Shown here: positions 36,601 through 48,292 of the stretch, piece after piece | Layout: every line of letters starts with the position of its first letter | How positions within the stretch are numbered: position 1 is the first letter of the stretch | Source of the DNA: Zygnema cylindricum | Lineage: Eukaryota > Streptophyta > Zygnematophyceae > Zygnematales > Zygnemataceae | Reading direction: 5' to 3' | NCBI GenBank assembly: GCA_037447655.1 | Contig: JBBHKE010001559.1 | Coordinates: 48,476-112,475, forward strand | Length of the DNA: 64,000 nt | Made by a program: the position numbers and the translations under genes | The notes under the pieces: generated by a model | Databases searched by the model: none | Seen by the model: only the letters and a program-made list of their open reading frames with translations | What the model was told of the DNA's origin: nothing

Positions 36601-39600
36601 TGTGTAAGTAAGGTAACAATTCTTGTTAGTTCTAACAGTTTGTGTAATTTAGATAACAATTCTCGTTAGTGCTATCAGTTTGTGTAAGTTAGGTTAAGAG
36701 TTTGTGTAAGTTAGGTAACAATTCTTGTTAGTTCTACGAGTTTGTGTAATTTAGGTAACAATTCTTGTTAGCGCTAAAAGTTTGTGTAAGTTAGGTAATA
36801 ATTCCTGTTAGCGCTAATAGTTTGTGTTATTTAGCTAACAATTCATGTTAGCGCAAATAGTTTGTGTAATTTAGATAACAATTCATGTAAGCGATAACAA
36901 TTCTTCTTACCGCTAATAGTCTGTGTAGGATAGGTTATAATTCATGTTAGCGTTACAGTTTATTTAATTTAGGTAACAAATTTTGTTAGCGATAAGAGTT
37001 TGTGTAAGTTAGGTAACAATTCCTGTTAGCGCTAATTGTTTGTTTAATTTGGGTAACATTTCTTGTTAGCGCTAACAGTTTGTGTAAGTAAGGTAACAAT
37101 TCCTATTAGCGCTAATAGTTTCTGTAATTTTGATAACAATTCCTGTTAGCGCTAACAGTTTATGTTAGTTAGATAGCAATTTTTGTTAGCCAAAACAGTT
37201 TGTATAAGTAAGGTAACAATTCCTCTTAGAGCTAGTAGTTCGTGTAATTTAAATAACAATTATTGTTAGCGCTAACAGTTTGTGTAAGTTAGGTAACAAT
37301 TTATGTTAACGCTAACAGTTTGTGTAGGTAGGTAACAATTCCTGTTAGGGATAACAATTCTTTTTAGCGCTACAATTTGTGTAATTTAGGTAACAATTCT
37401 TGTAAACTGTAACAATTTGTGTAATTTAGATAACAATTCTTGTTAGCGCTAAGAGTTTGTGTAAGTTAGGTAACAATTTATGTTAACGCTAACAGTTTGT
37501 GTAGGTAGGTAACAATTCCTGTTAGGGATAACAATTCTTTTTAGCGCTACAATTTGTGTAATTTAGGTAACAATTCTTGTAAACTGTAACAATTTGTGTA
37601 ATTTAGATAACAATTCTTGTTAGCGCTAAGAGTTTGTGTAAGTTAGGTAACAATTTCTATTAGAGCTAATAGTATGTGTAAATTAGGTAACAATTGTTGT
37701 TAGCGCTAACAGTTTGTGTAAGTTAGGTAACAATTCCTGTTAGCGCTATCAGTTTGTGTAATTTAGATAACAATTCTCGTTAGCGCTATCAGTTTGTGTA
37801 AGTTAGGTTAAGAGTTTGTGTAAGTTAGGTAACAATTCTTGTTAGTTCTAACTGTTTGTGTAATTTAGGTAACAATTCTTGTTAGCGCTAACAGTTTGTG
37901 TAAATTAGATAACAATTCATGTAAGCGATAACAATTCTTGTTAGCGCTAATAGTCTGTGTAGGATAGGTTATAATTCTTGTTAGCGTTACAGTTTATTTA
38001 ATTTAGGTAACAAATTTTATAAGCGATAAGAGTTTGTGTAAGTTAGGTAACAATTCGTGTTAGCGCTAATTGTTTGTTTAATTTGGGTAACATTTCTTGT
38101 TAGCGCTAACAGTTTGTGTAAGTAAGGTAACAATTCCTATTAGCACTAATAGTTTCTGTAATTTTGATAACAATTCCTGTTAGCGCTAACAGTTTGTGTT
38201 AGTTAGGTAGCAATTTTTGTTAGCCAAAACAGTTTGTATAAGTAAGGTAGCAATTCCTCTTAGAGCTAATAGTTCGTGTAATTTAGATAACAATTCTTGT
38301 TAGCGCTAACAGTTTGTGTAGGTAGGTAACAATTCCTGTTAGGGATAACAATTCTTGTTAGCGCTACAATTTGTGTAATTTAGGTAACAATTCTTGTAAA
38401 CTGTAACAATTTGTGTAATTTAGATAACAATTCTTGTTAGCGCTAAGAGTTTGTGTAAGTTAGGTAACAATATCTATTAGAGCTAATAGTATGTGTAAGT
38501 TAGGTAACAATTAATGTTAGCGCTAACAGTTTGTGTAAGTTAGGTAACATTTCTTGTTAGAGCTAACAGTTTGTGTAAGTTAGGTAACAATCCTGTTAGC
38601 TATCAGTTTGTGTAATTTAGATAACAATTCCTGTTAGCACAAACAATTTGTGTAATTTAGATAACAATTCATATAAGCAGCGATAACAATTCATATTAGC
38701 GCTAGTTGTTTGTGTAAGATAGGTAACAATTCTTGTTAGCGTTACAGCTTATGTAATTTAGGTAACAATTTTTGTTAGCGCTAACAGTTTGTGTAAGTTA
38801 GGTAACATTTAATGTAAGCGCTAACAGTTTGTGTAAATTAGGTAACATTTCCAGTAAGCGATAATAGTTTGTGTAAGTACGGTAACAATTCCTATTAGGG
38901 CTAATATTTTGTGTAAGTTAGGGAAAATTCCTGTTACCGCTAACAGTTTGTGTAAATTAGGTAACAATTCCTGATAGCATTAACAATTTGTGTAAGTTAG
39001 GTAACAATTCTTGTTAGTTTAACATTGTGCGGTTAGGTAACGTTTCCTGTTATCGCTAACAGTTTGTTTAATTTAGATAAGAATCCTTGTTAGCGCTATC
39101 AGTTTGAGTAAGGTTAAAAGTTTGTGTAATTTAGGAAATAATTCCTGTTAGCGCTTACAGTTTGTGTAAGTTAGGTAACAATTCTTGTAACGGCTAATAG
39201 TTTGTGTAATTTAGATAACAATTCTTGTTAGCGCTAACAGTTTGTGTAAGTTAGGGAAAATTCTTGTAACCGCTAACAGTTTGTGTAAATTAGGTCACAA
39301 TTCCAATTACCGCTAACAGCTTGTGTAATTTAGGTTACAATTCCTGTTAGCGTTAACACTTTGTGTAAGTTAGGTAACACTTTTTGTTAGCACTAACAGT
39401 TTGTGTAAGTTAGGTAACAATTTTTGTTAGCGCTAACAGTTTGTGTAAGTTAGGTAACAATTCTTGTTAGCGATAACAGTTTGTGTAAGTTAGGTAAGAA
39501 TTCCTGATTCTCTAACTGTTTTTGTAATTTAGAAAACAATTTTTGTTAGCGCTAAGAGTTTCTCTAAGTTAGGTAACAATTCTTTTTAGCGCTAGTAGTT

Positions 39601-42600
39601 TGTGTAATTTGGGTAACAATTCTTGTTAGCACTAACAGTTTCTGTTAGTTAGGTAACACTTCTTGTTAGCCATAACAATTTATGTAAGTTTGTAACAATC
39701 ACTGTAAGCGCTAACAGCATGTGTTATTTTGGTAACAATTGCTATTAGCTCTAAAAGTTTGTGTAAGTTATGTTACAAAACCCGTTAGTCCTAATAGTTT
39801 GAGAAAGTTTGGTATTAATTATTGTTAGTGCTAACTTTCTGTAAGTTTTGTAACACTTCTTGTTAGCGCTAACAGTTTGTGTAATATAGATAACAATTAT
39901 TGTTAGCGCTAACAGTTTTTGTAATACAGATAACCATTATTGTTAGTGCTAACATTTTTTGTAGTTTAGATAACACCGTTAGTGCTATTAGTTTGGAAGT
40001 TAGGTTATAATTCTTGTTAGTGCTAACAGTTTGTGTAATTTAGGTCACAATTATTGTTAAAGCTAACACTTTTTGTAAGTTAGGTTACAATTCCTATAAG
40101 CGCGAATAGTTTGTGTAAGTTAGGTTACAATTCTTGTTAGCGCTAACAATTTGTGTAATTTAGATAACAATCTTTGTTAGCGCTAACAGTTTCTGTAAGT
40201 TAGGTTACAATTCCTATTAGCGATAACAGTTTGTGTAAGTTAGGTTACAATTCTTGTTAGCGCTAACAATTTGTGTAATTTAGATAACAACTTTTGTTAG
40301 CGCTAACAGTTTCTTTAAGTTAGGTTACAATTCCTACTAGTGCTAACATTTTGTGTTAGTTAACAATTCATGTTATTGCTAACAAATTGTGTTATTTAGA
40401 TAACAATTCTTGTTAGCGTTAACAGTTGTGTAAGTTAGGTTACAATTTTTGTTAGCGCTAACTGTTTGTGTAATTTGGGTAACAAATCCTGTTAGCGCGT
40501 ACAGTTTGTTTAAGTTAGGTAACACTTTTGTAAGCGCTTACTGTTTATGTAGTTTAGATAACAATTTTTGTAAGCGCTAGCAATTTTTGTAAGTTAGATA
40601 ACAAATCCTATTAGCTCTATTAGTTTGTGTACAATAGGATATAATTCTAGTTAGCGCTTAGAGTTTTTGTAGTTTAGATAACAATTTCTATTTGCGCTAA
40701 CAGTTTGTGTAAGTTCGGTAACAATTATTGTTAGCGCTAACAGTTTGTGTTAGATAGGTGACAATTTGTGTTAGCGCTAGCAGTTTGTGCAAGTAAGGTT
40801 ATAATTCTTGTTAGAGGTAACAGTTTGTGTAAGTTAGGTTACAATTCTTGTTAGCGCTAATAGTTTGTGTAGTTTAGAAAACAATCCTATTGGCACCAGT
40901 TTGTCAAGTTAGGATACAATTTTGTGCTTTAACCGTTTATTAAGTTTATATGAATTCCTATTAGCGCTAACAGTTTATATAAGATAGAGTAATATTTCTG
41001 TTGGCGCCAAGAGTGTGCAAGTTAAGGTTACAATTCTTGTTAGGCTAAAAAGTTTGTAGTAAGTTGGTTACGTTTTGGCGGCCAATTGTTTATTAGTTAT
41101 AACAACAAGTTAGCGCTAACAGTTTGTGTAATTTAGATAACATTTATTTTTAGCGCTAACAGTTTGTGTTAGTTAGGTAACAATTATTATTAGCGCTAAT
41201 AGTTTTTGTAAGTTCGGTAACACTTTCTATTAGTGCTAACAATTTGTTTAAGTTATGTAACAATTAGTGTTAGCGCTAACAGTTTGTGTAAGTTTGTAAC
41301 AATTCTAGTTAGCGCTAACATTGTTCTTAAGTTAGGTAACAATTCTTGTTAGCCCTAATAGTTTGTATAAGATAGGCTACAATTCTTGTTAGCGCTAACA
41401 GTTTGTGTAAGTTAGGTAACACTTCCAGTTAGCGCTAACAGTTTGCATAACTTTGTAACAGTTACTGTTAGTGCTTACAATTGTTGTAAGTTAGGTAACA
41501 TTTCTTGTTAGCGCTAACTGTTTGTTTTATTTAGATAACAATTTTTGTTGGCGCTAACATTTTCTATAAGTTAGGCTACAATTTTTGTTTACGCTAACAG
41601 TTTGTGCAATTTAGATAATAATTCCTATTAGCGCTAAGAGTTTGTGTAAGTTAGGATACAATTTTTGTTAGCGCTAACAGTTTTTGTAAGTTCGGTAACA
41701 ATTCCTTTTAGCGCTAAAAGTTTGTGTAAGTAACGTTACAATTCTTATGAGTGCTAACAATTTGTGTAAGTAGGTTAGAATTCTTGTTAATGCTAATAGT
41801 TTGTGAAAGTTAGGTAACTATTCTTGTTAGCGCTAACAATTTGTGTAATTTAGATAACAATTCTTGTTAGGGCTAACAGTTTGTGTAAGTTAAGTAACAA
41901 TTATTGTTAACGCTAACACTTTGTGTAGTTTAGATAACAATTCCTATTAGCGCTAATAGTTTGTGTAAGTTAGGATACAATTGTTGTTAGCACTAACAAT
42001 TTGTGTTAGTTCGGTGACAATTCTTGTAAGAGCTAACAATTTGTGTAAGTTAGGTTACAATTCTTGTTAGCGCTAACAGTTTGTGTAAGCTAGGTAAAAG
42101 TTCATGTTAGCGCTAACAGTTTGTGTAATTTAGAAAACATTTTTTGTTAGCGCTAACAGTTTTTGTAAGTTAGGTAACATTTCTTGTTAGCGCTAACAGT
42201 TTGTGTTAGGTAGGTTACAATTTTTGTTAGCGCTAACAGTTTGTGTAAGTTAGGAAACACTTCTTGTTACAGCTAACAGTTTTTGTAAGATTCTAACAAT
42301 TAGTGTTAGCGCTAACAATTTCTCTAGTTTAGATAACAAACATTGTTAATGCTAACAGCTGTGTATGTTAGATAACAATTCTTGTTAGCTGTAACAGTTT
42401 GTGTAAGTTAGGTTACAATTCTTATAAGAGCTAACAGTTTGCGTTAGTTAGGTTACAATTCTTATTACCGCTAACAATTTGTGTAAGTTAGGTAACAATT
42501 CCTGTTAGCGCAAACAGTTTCTGTAATTTAGGAAACAATTAGTTTTAGCGCTAATAGTTTGTGTAGTTTAGATAACAATTTTTGTTAACGCTACAGTTTG

Positions 42601-42613
42601 TGTGAGTTAGGAT
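33617..42613. repeat. 40-bp satellite array, block 5 (TTAGCGCTAA type)
   Basis: About 225 monomers, the longest block. TTAGCGCTAA predominates, often inside TGTTAGCGCTAACA. Higher-order units are visible: a composite marker (GTTAACGCTAATAGTT then GCGTTACAGTTTATG) recurs near 33870, 34590, 34890 and in weaker form near 35230, and a 178-bp tandem duplication lies at 37283-37638. Monomers decay toward the right (for example 40880-41100). Confidence 0.96.
37283..37638. repeat. 178-bp tandem duplication in satellite
   Basis: GTAAGTTAGGTAACAATTTA occurs at 37283 and 37461, and the following 178 bases match, including the unusual AACTGTAACAATTTG monomer. A third, diverged copy of the core lies near 38305-38455, within a larger repeat of the 36921 region at 37954 (offset 1033). 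Confidence 0.85.
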
Positions 42614-43726
42614 TGCTGTCCATAGCCGATTTCGGCCCAGGATTACTCAGGGAAACACCCACAGACTACCTCAAAAACAGCTGTGTTTCAGACATTACAG
42701 ATTACTCCACTATAATAAGAATCACCTTAAACTGAACCAACATAGATTATACCAAATGCAATGTAAACTCCCAAAGTTACAGCCCAATCCACGAAGGCAT
42801 ATAGAAGATATGAGCTCCAGAGTTTCCCAAAAACAGCAGACAGCTTCACAAACTATCCACTTAGACCTCTCACAAGATCTTACAAAAAAACAGAAAAGAA
42901 TAAATTGAACACACATATAGATTGTTTATCATAAAATAACTTCATATTGATTCAGATGAAAAAAACAAACAGGGTGATCACACCAACAGGTCAAAGATGC
43001 AGAAAATAGTTTGCCATTGCTTTGATAAACTTGACTGTGATACTCAAAATATTCTAAGTCTTACAAGTTATACTCAGAGAGTTCACTACTGAATGTACGG
43101 AGGCATACCAGCTGTACGGTATCTACCATCTACCTAAACTATTTTTAGTATACGCGAATAGTTCGAGGTATGTCAGATTGAACAAATATACAATAATAAA
43201 CAAATTAGCAAAAGGACAAACCTATGTTGTACATAATATTTGCACCGACATCTCCACAATCTTTTTACGTCAAAAACCAAGCTACCACTAAGCAACCACT
43301 AAACAAATATCAAAAATGGGAATCTAAACTATTTACATTATCCGCAGCTGCGACAACTCGTTGTCCGTACGGATGATATCAAATTATCTAAAGCAGTGTT
43401 CACTTGTCTGCATCGCTTTTGCTCCGTACCAGCGGCGCCTGTTTATCCAAAATACTGCGCCTGCGTTAGCGTGTCTGCGTCGCAGCTGCGCCCTACCAAC
43501 GGCTCCTATTTCAACATTTCGATTATTGTACATCGGATTGCTTCGCGATCCGCTGTCCATTTCTCAATGCTTGTTTAGCCACTCAAAGAGTCCCTTAATT
43601 CAATTTAGGTATATCCGTACGTTTGCTCCCCCGACCCATGAATCAATTCCCACCTCCATATTAAATGCGATTAGTAATTACTCACAAACTGTCACGTTCG
43701 CATGAGACTGACTTTTCAAAACAACA
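42614..43726 (-). repeat. Solo LTR, family L3, minus strand
   Basis: 1,113 bp between satellite blocks, starting TGCTGTCCATAGCC and ending AAAACAACA on the plus strand. The minus strand ends CGGCTATGGACAGCA, matching the 47745-47771 copy, but the gag ATG has become CTG. It carries the L3 hairpin (43534-43552, one mismatch). No internal region or clear target duplication was seen. Confidence 0.82.
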
Positions 43727-45989
43727 ATGTTACAATTCATGTTAGCGCCAACAATTTGTGTAGTTTTGATAACAATTTATATTAGCACTAACAGTTTGTG
43801 TAAGTTAGGTAAAATTCTTGTTATCGCTAACAGTTTGTGTAAGTTATGTAACAATTCCTGTTAGGGCTAACATTTTGTGTAAGTTAGGTAACAATTCTTG
43901 TTAGCGCTACCAAGTGGTGTAAGTTAGGTAACAATTCTTGTTAGCGCTAACAGTTTGTGTAAGTTAGGTGACAATTCTTGTTATCGCTAACTGTTTGTGT
44001 AAGTTAGGTAACAATTCATGTTAGCGCTAATAGTTTGTGTAAGTTAGGTAACAATTCCTGTTAGCGCTAACAGTTTGTGTAAGTTAGGTAACAATTTTTG
44101 TTAGCGCTAACAGTTTGTGTAAGTTAGGTGACAATTCTTGTATCGCTAGCTGTTTGTCTAAGTTAGTTAACAATTCATGTTAGCGCTAAAAGTTTGTGTA
44201 AGTTAGGTAACAATTCTTGTTAGCGCTAACAGTTTGTGTAAGTAAGGTGACAATTCTTGTTATCGCTAACTGTTTGTCTTAGTTAGTTAACAATTCATGT
44301 TAGCGCTAACAGTTTGTGTAAGTTAGGTAACAATTCCTGTTAGCGCTAACAGTTTGTGTAAGTTAGGAAACAATTCTTGTTAGCGCTAACAATTTGTGTA
44401 AGTTAGGTAACATTTCCTGTTAGCTCTAACAGTTTGTGTAAGTTAGGTAACAATTTTTGTTAGCGCTAACAGTTTGTGTAAGTTAGGTGACAATTCTTGT
44501 TATCGCTAACTGTTTGTCTAAGTTAGGTAACAATTCCCGTTAGCGCTAACTGTTTGTGTAAGTTAGGTGACAATTCTTGCTATCTCTAACTGTTTGTCTA
44601 TGTTATGTAAAAATTCATGTTAGCGCTAACAGTTTGTGTAAGTTAGGTAACAATTTTTGTTAGCCCTAACAGTGTGTGTAAGTTAGGTGACAATTCTTGT
44701 TATCGCTAAGTGTTTGTATAAGATAAGGTAACAATTCATGTTAGCACTAAGAGTTTGTGTAACTTAGATAACAGTTTTTGTAATCGCTAAGAGTTTATAA
44801 AAGTTAGGTAACAATTCTTGTTAGCGCTAACAGTTTGTGTAAGTTAGGTAACAATTTTTGTTAGCGCTAACAGTTTGTGTAAGTTAGGTAACAATTCATG
44901 TTAGCGCTAACTGTTTGTGTAATTTAAATAACAATTCTAGTTAGCACCATCAGTTTGTTTAAGTTAGGTAACAATTCTTATAAGCGCTAACTGTTTGTGT
45001 AATTTAGATAAAAGTTCTTGTAAGCGCTAACAATTTGTGTAAGTAAGGTTACTATTATTATTAGCGCTAACAATTTGTGTAAGTTAGGTAACACTTCCTG
45101 ATAGCGTTAACAATTTGTGTAAGTTAGTTAACAATTACTGTTAGCCTTAAAAGTTTGTGTAGTTTAGATAATTATTCCTATTAGCGCTAACAGTTTGTGT
45201 AAGTTAGGTTAGAATTCTTGTTAGCTATAACTGTTTGTGTAAGATTGGTAAGAGTTCCTGTTAGCGCGAATAATTTGTGTAAGTTTGGTAACAATTCTTG
45301 TTAGCGCTAAGAGTTTGTGTAAGTTAGGAAACAATTCGTGTTAGCGCTAACAGTTTGAGCAATTTAGATAACAATTATTGTTAGTGCTAAGAGTTTTTCT
45401 AAGTTACGTAACAATTCTTGTTAGCACTAACAATTTGTGTTATTTAGATTACAATTCTTTTTAGCGCTAACAGTTTCTGTAAAATAGGTTACAATTCTTG
45501 TTAGCCCTAACAGTTTGTGTAATTTGGTTAACAATTCCTGTTAGCTCTAACTGTTTGTGTAAGTTAGGTAGCACCTCCTGATAGCGCTTTTAGTTTGTGT
45601 ATTTTAGATATTAACTCTTATTAGAGCTAACAATTTCCGTAACTTAGGTTACACTTCTTGTTAGCGCCAATAGTTTGTGTAAGTTAGGTATTAATTCGTG
45701 ATTCTCTAACAGTTTGTGTAATTAAGATAACAAATCTTGTTAACGCTAACAGTTTTTGTAAGTTAGGTTACAATTCTTATTAGCGCTAACAGTTTGTATA
45801 ATTAAGATAACAATTCTTGCTAACGCTAATAGTTTGTGTAATTTGGGTAACAATTCCTGTTATCGCTAACAGTTTGTATAAGTTAGGTAACACATCTTAT
45901 TAGCGCTAAAATTTGGTGTAAGTTAGGTAACAATTCTTGTTAGCGCTAACTGTTGTGTGGTTTAATTAACAATTTTTGTTGGCGCTAAC
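43727..45989. repeat. 40-bp satellite array, block 6
   Basis: About 56 monomers of the TTAGCGCTAA type. The stretch 43800-44700 is the most regular in the window, with alternating variants (CAATTCTTGTTATCGCTAAC / CAATTTTTGTTAGCGCTAAC) recurring about every 120-160 bp, which suggests recent local amplification. Confidence 0.95.
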
Positions 45990-47095
45990 TGTTGTTTTGA
46001 AAAGTTAGTCACGTGCGTATGCTTCGTTTCGTGCGTACAAGACGTTTAGTGAATAGAGTACGCGATTTCAATGCGTATGCTATCCGGATTTACTGTGGAG
46101 GATCGAATGAATTTGCGGTTTGGTGGAGTAATGGTACTAATTGTTTTGGGACGTACGGAAGTATTTGAGTGGCGTGAATATACATAAAAAAAGGTACTGA
46201 ATGTTTAAGTCAAATGTACGGCGGATCGCGAAGCGATCCAATTTGGGATGTTTTTGAAAGGTACACCGTAGGTATGAATCATAATGGAGTGAGCGACACA
46301 TATTCGAAAAGGACGGCGACAATACGGAATAATTTGGATGAGGTGACGTCAGCTTTTCAAGTGGATTGTGTGACCACGGGACACGACATCAAGGATGCCG
46401 GATAAGATCTATGTTAACGGCACCGTCAGTTTGGTGAGGGACGCGAAATTATTTCTATCACATGATATTTATTTTGGACGGTCTCGATTTGTTTGACGCA
46501 ATTCGTAAGACTTGTAAATATTTAACAATGATTTGTCCTGTGCATTAATTATTAGTGTAGATTTCAGGTACACTCACATAAATAAAGGTGGTTGATTGAT
46601 TACCTACTGCTGGTATGCATCCGTACAGCTGGTAGTAAGTTGTAGTGTATATTTGTAGGACTTAGTCATTTTTAGACTTAGGAACTGTTGGACATAATCT
46701 GTTTTTGCTCCTTTTTGGGAATTTCATCTGAGAATTGCTTCAAATCTATTGGCAAAATTATCTGAAATTTTGCACATGTGTTTCGCCTTGTATTGGCAAT
46801 ATTGTGGCAAATTTGCAGACCTAGTGTAGGTCTAGTTTGCTTGGCGCTTCATTGTGAAGTTTGTCTAGTTTATCAAAGATCTGGAAGAATGTTTTTCTGC
46901 AACTTTGACTGGGTGATATGGTAATTCTGGTTAGTAGTTTTATATGAAATATGGTGGGGATACTAAGTGACCTAGGTGCTACATTTTTGTGTAGTTTCAG
47001 ATGGGTTTGTTAATTCTATAGAATTCCGAGTGGATTGAAAGTAGGTTGTTTTGGGGTAGTCTGTGGTGTTTTCGAGGAGAAATCCATAGACAACA
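45990..47095 (+). repeat. Solo LTR, family L3, plus strand
   Basis: 1,106 bp, TGTTGTTTTGAAAAG...CCATAGACAACA. The flanks CTAAC and TTTAC occupy the same satellite phase, so they may be a decayed target duplication. It has the GGATCGC-GAA-GCGATCC hairpin at 46222-46239 and a TGTATATTTGTAGGACTTAG stretch near 46646-46665, equivalent to the L1 motif. Confidence 0.83.
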
Positions 47096-47418
47096 TTTAC
47101 AATCTGTGTAAGTTAGGTTACAATTCTTGCTAACGCTAACAATTTGTGTAATTTTTGTAACAATTCTTGTGAGCGCTTATACTTTTTGTCAGCTAGTTAA
47201 CAATTCCTATTAGCGCTAACAGTTCGTGTAATTTGGATAACAATTCTTATTAGCGCTATCAGTTTTTGTAAGTTAGGTAACAATTACCTTTAGCACTAAA
47301 AGTTTGTGTAGTTTAGATAAAAATTCTTGTTAGCTCTAATAGTTTGTGTAATTTAGGTAACAGTTCTTGTTAGCGCTAACAATTTGTGTAATTTAGGTAA
47401 TAGTTCTTGTTAGCGCTA
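47096..47418. repeat. 40-bp satellite array, block 7, right edge of the satellite domain
   Basis: About eight monomers. The last complete one ends GTTAGCGCTAAT at about 47418. No satellite monomer is seen from there to the end of the window. Confidence 0.93.
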
Positions 47419-47771
47419 ATCTAGATATGAAACTTTGTGTAGATGTTCTATAACATAGTCACTATATATGTGTGTAGTTTCATTCTGTTCTGTTGTTTCT
47501 GTAGAATTTTGTGATAAGTTTACCTGGTTAGTTTGATAGGCTGTCTCCTGTTTTTGGGAAACTCTAGAGCTCATATCTTTTAGATTCCTTTGTGGATCTG
47601 GCTGCAAATTTGTGAGGTCATACTTTTTAGTATATACTGCAATCTGGTGAATTTTGATGTGATTTTGTTCATTATGGAGTAATTTGTGCTGTCTGAAACA
47701 CAACTATTTAGAGGTAGTTTGTGGGTGTTTTCCGTGAGCAATCCATGGCTGAAATAGGCTATGGACAACAG
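47419..47771 (+). repeat. Truncated L3 LTR (3' part)
   Basis: Matches the 3' end of the L3 LTR (compare the minus strand of 42614-42960) and ends GGCTATGGACAACA. The LTR-borne gag start is intact here: ATG at 47745 followed by codons for AEIGYGQQ. The downstream sequence is not gag but an L4 LTR piece, so the frame is orphaned. Confidence 0.75.
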
Positions 47772-48292
47772 TCATCTGGTGACGTTATGTCCAAAAACCA
47801 CCAAAATAGCCATTTTGTGATGTCGGCCCTTATGAGAGCCGTCCGATGTAGACCGACTTTTAATGTCGTCCGTTCAAACAAATGTCTGGTACATTTGTTT
47901 CGTGCACGGTATCGTACAACTGGTTCTATGTTATGCTACGTCCCTAGAACTAGTTAGATGGTTTATGGTACACTAATATCTATAAGTACTTGTCGAACCC
48001 TATATATTTCAACAATCTTCTACGACTTAACGGTTAGAGCGGACGGCTACGCCTTGCTCTGCCGGTCAAAGGTTCGAGTCCTACCGGACTCACCTTTTTG
48101 TGAAAGAGTGACTTTATCACACTTACTCTCCCCTATCTACTAGTCCTCCCCTCCCTCAGTCATGGCTTCTTCTCTCTTTCCTAAGTCTTCAGTGACTATA
48201 ACAAGTGTGAGAACTTGAGAGAGATTAGGAGTTAGGCGGACTAATAATCTAATCTTTTTTCTTTTCTATTTGAGGACCTAGAAAATACCTAA
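47772..48292 (-). repeat. Partial L4 LTR, minus strand
   Basis: Resembles the 5' half of the L4 LTR seen complete at 48293-49340: the ACCGAAAACCGCC-like stretch, the tRNA-like segment, and a segment ending in CTATTTGAGGACC. The 3' half is missing. It is joined to the L3 fragment at 47771. Confidence 0.6.
48024..48098 (+). other. tRNA-like segment with B box and T-run
   Basis: TTAACGGTTAGAGC resembles a tRNA D-arm/A box. GGTTCGAGTCC (48071-48081) is a perfect internal B box. TTTTT follows at 48094. The anticodon region does not form a normal 7-nt loop, so I do not call it a tRNA gene. It lies antisense within an L4 LTR. Confidence 0.5.

Noticed and set aside
42722-42916. Cys-rich 64-codon minus-strand frame
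   Set aside because: It is inside a solo L3 LTR and not conserved at 20352, 45990 or 47419.
48024-48098. Functional tRNA gene
   Set aside because: The B box is good, but no 7-nt anticodon loop or 7-bp acceptor stem can be formed, and it lies inside a repeated LTR.
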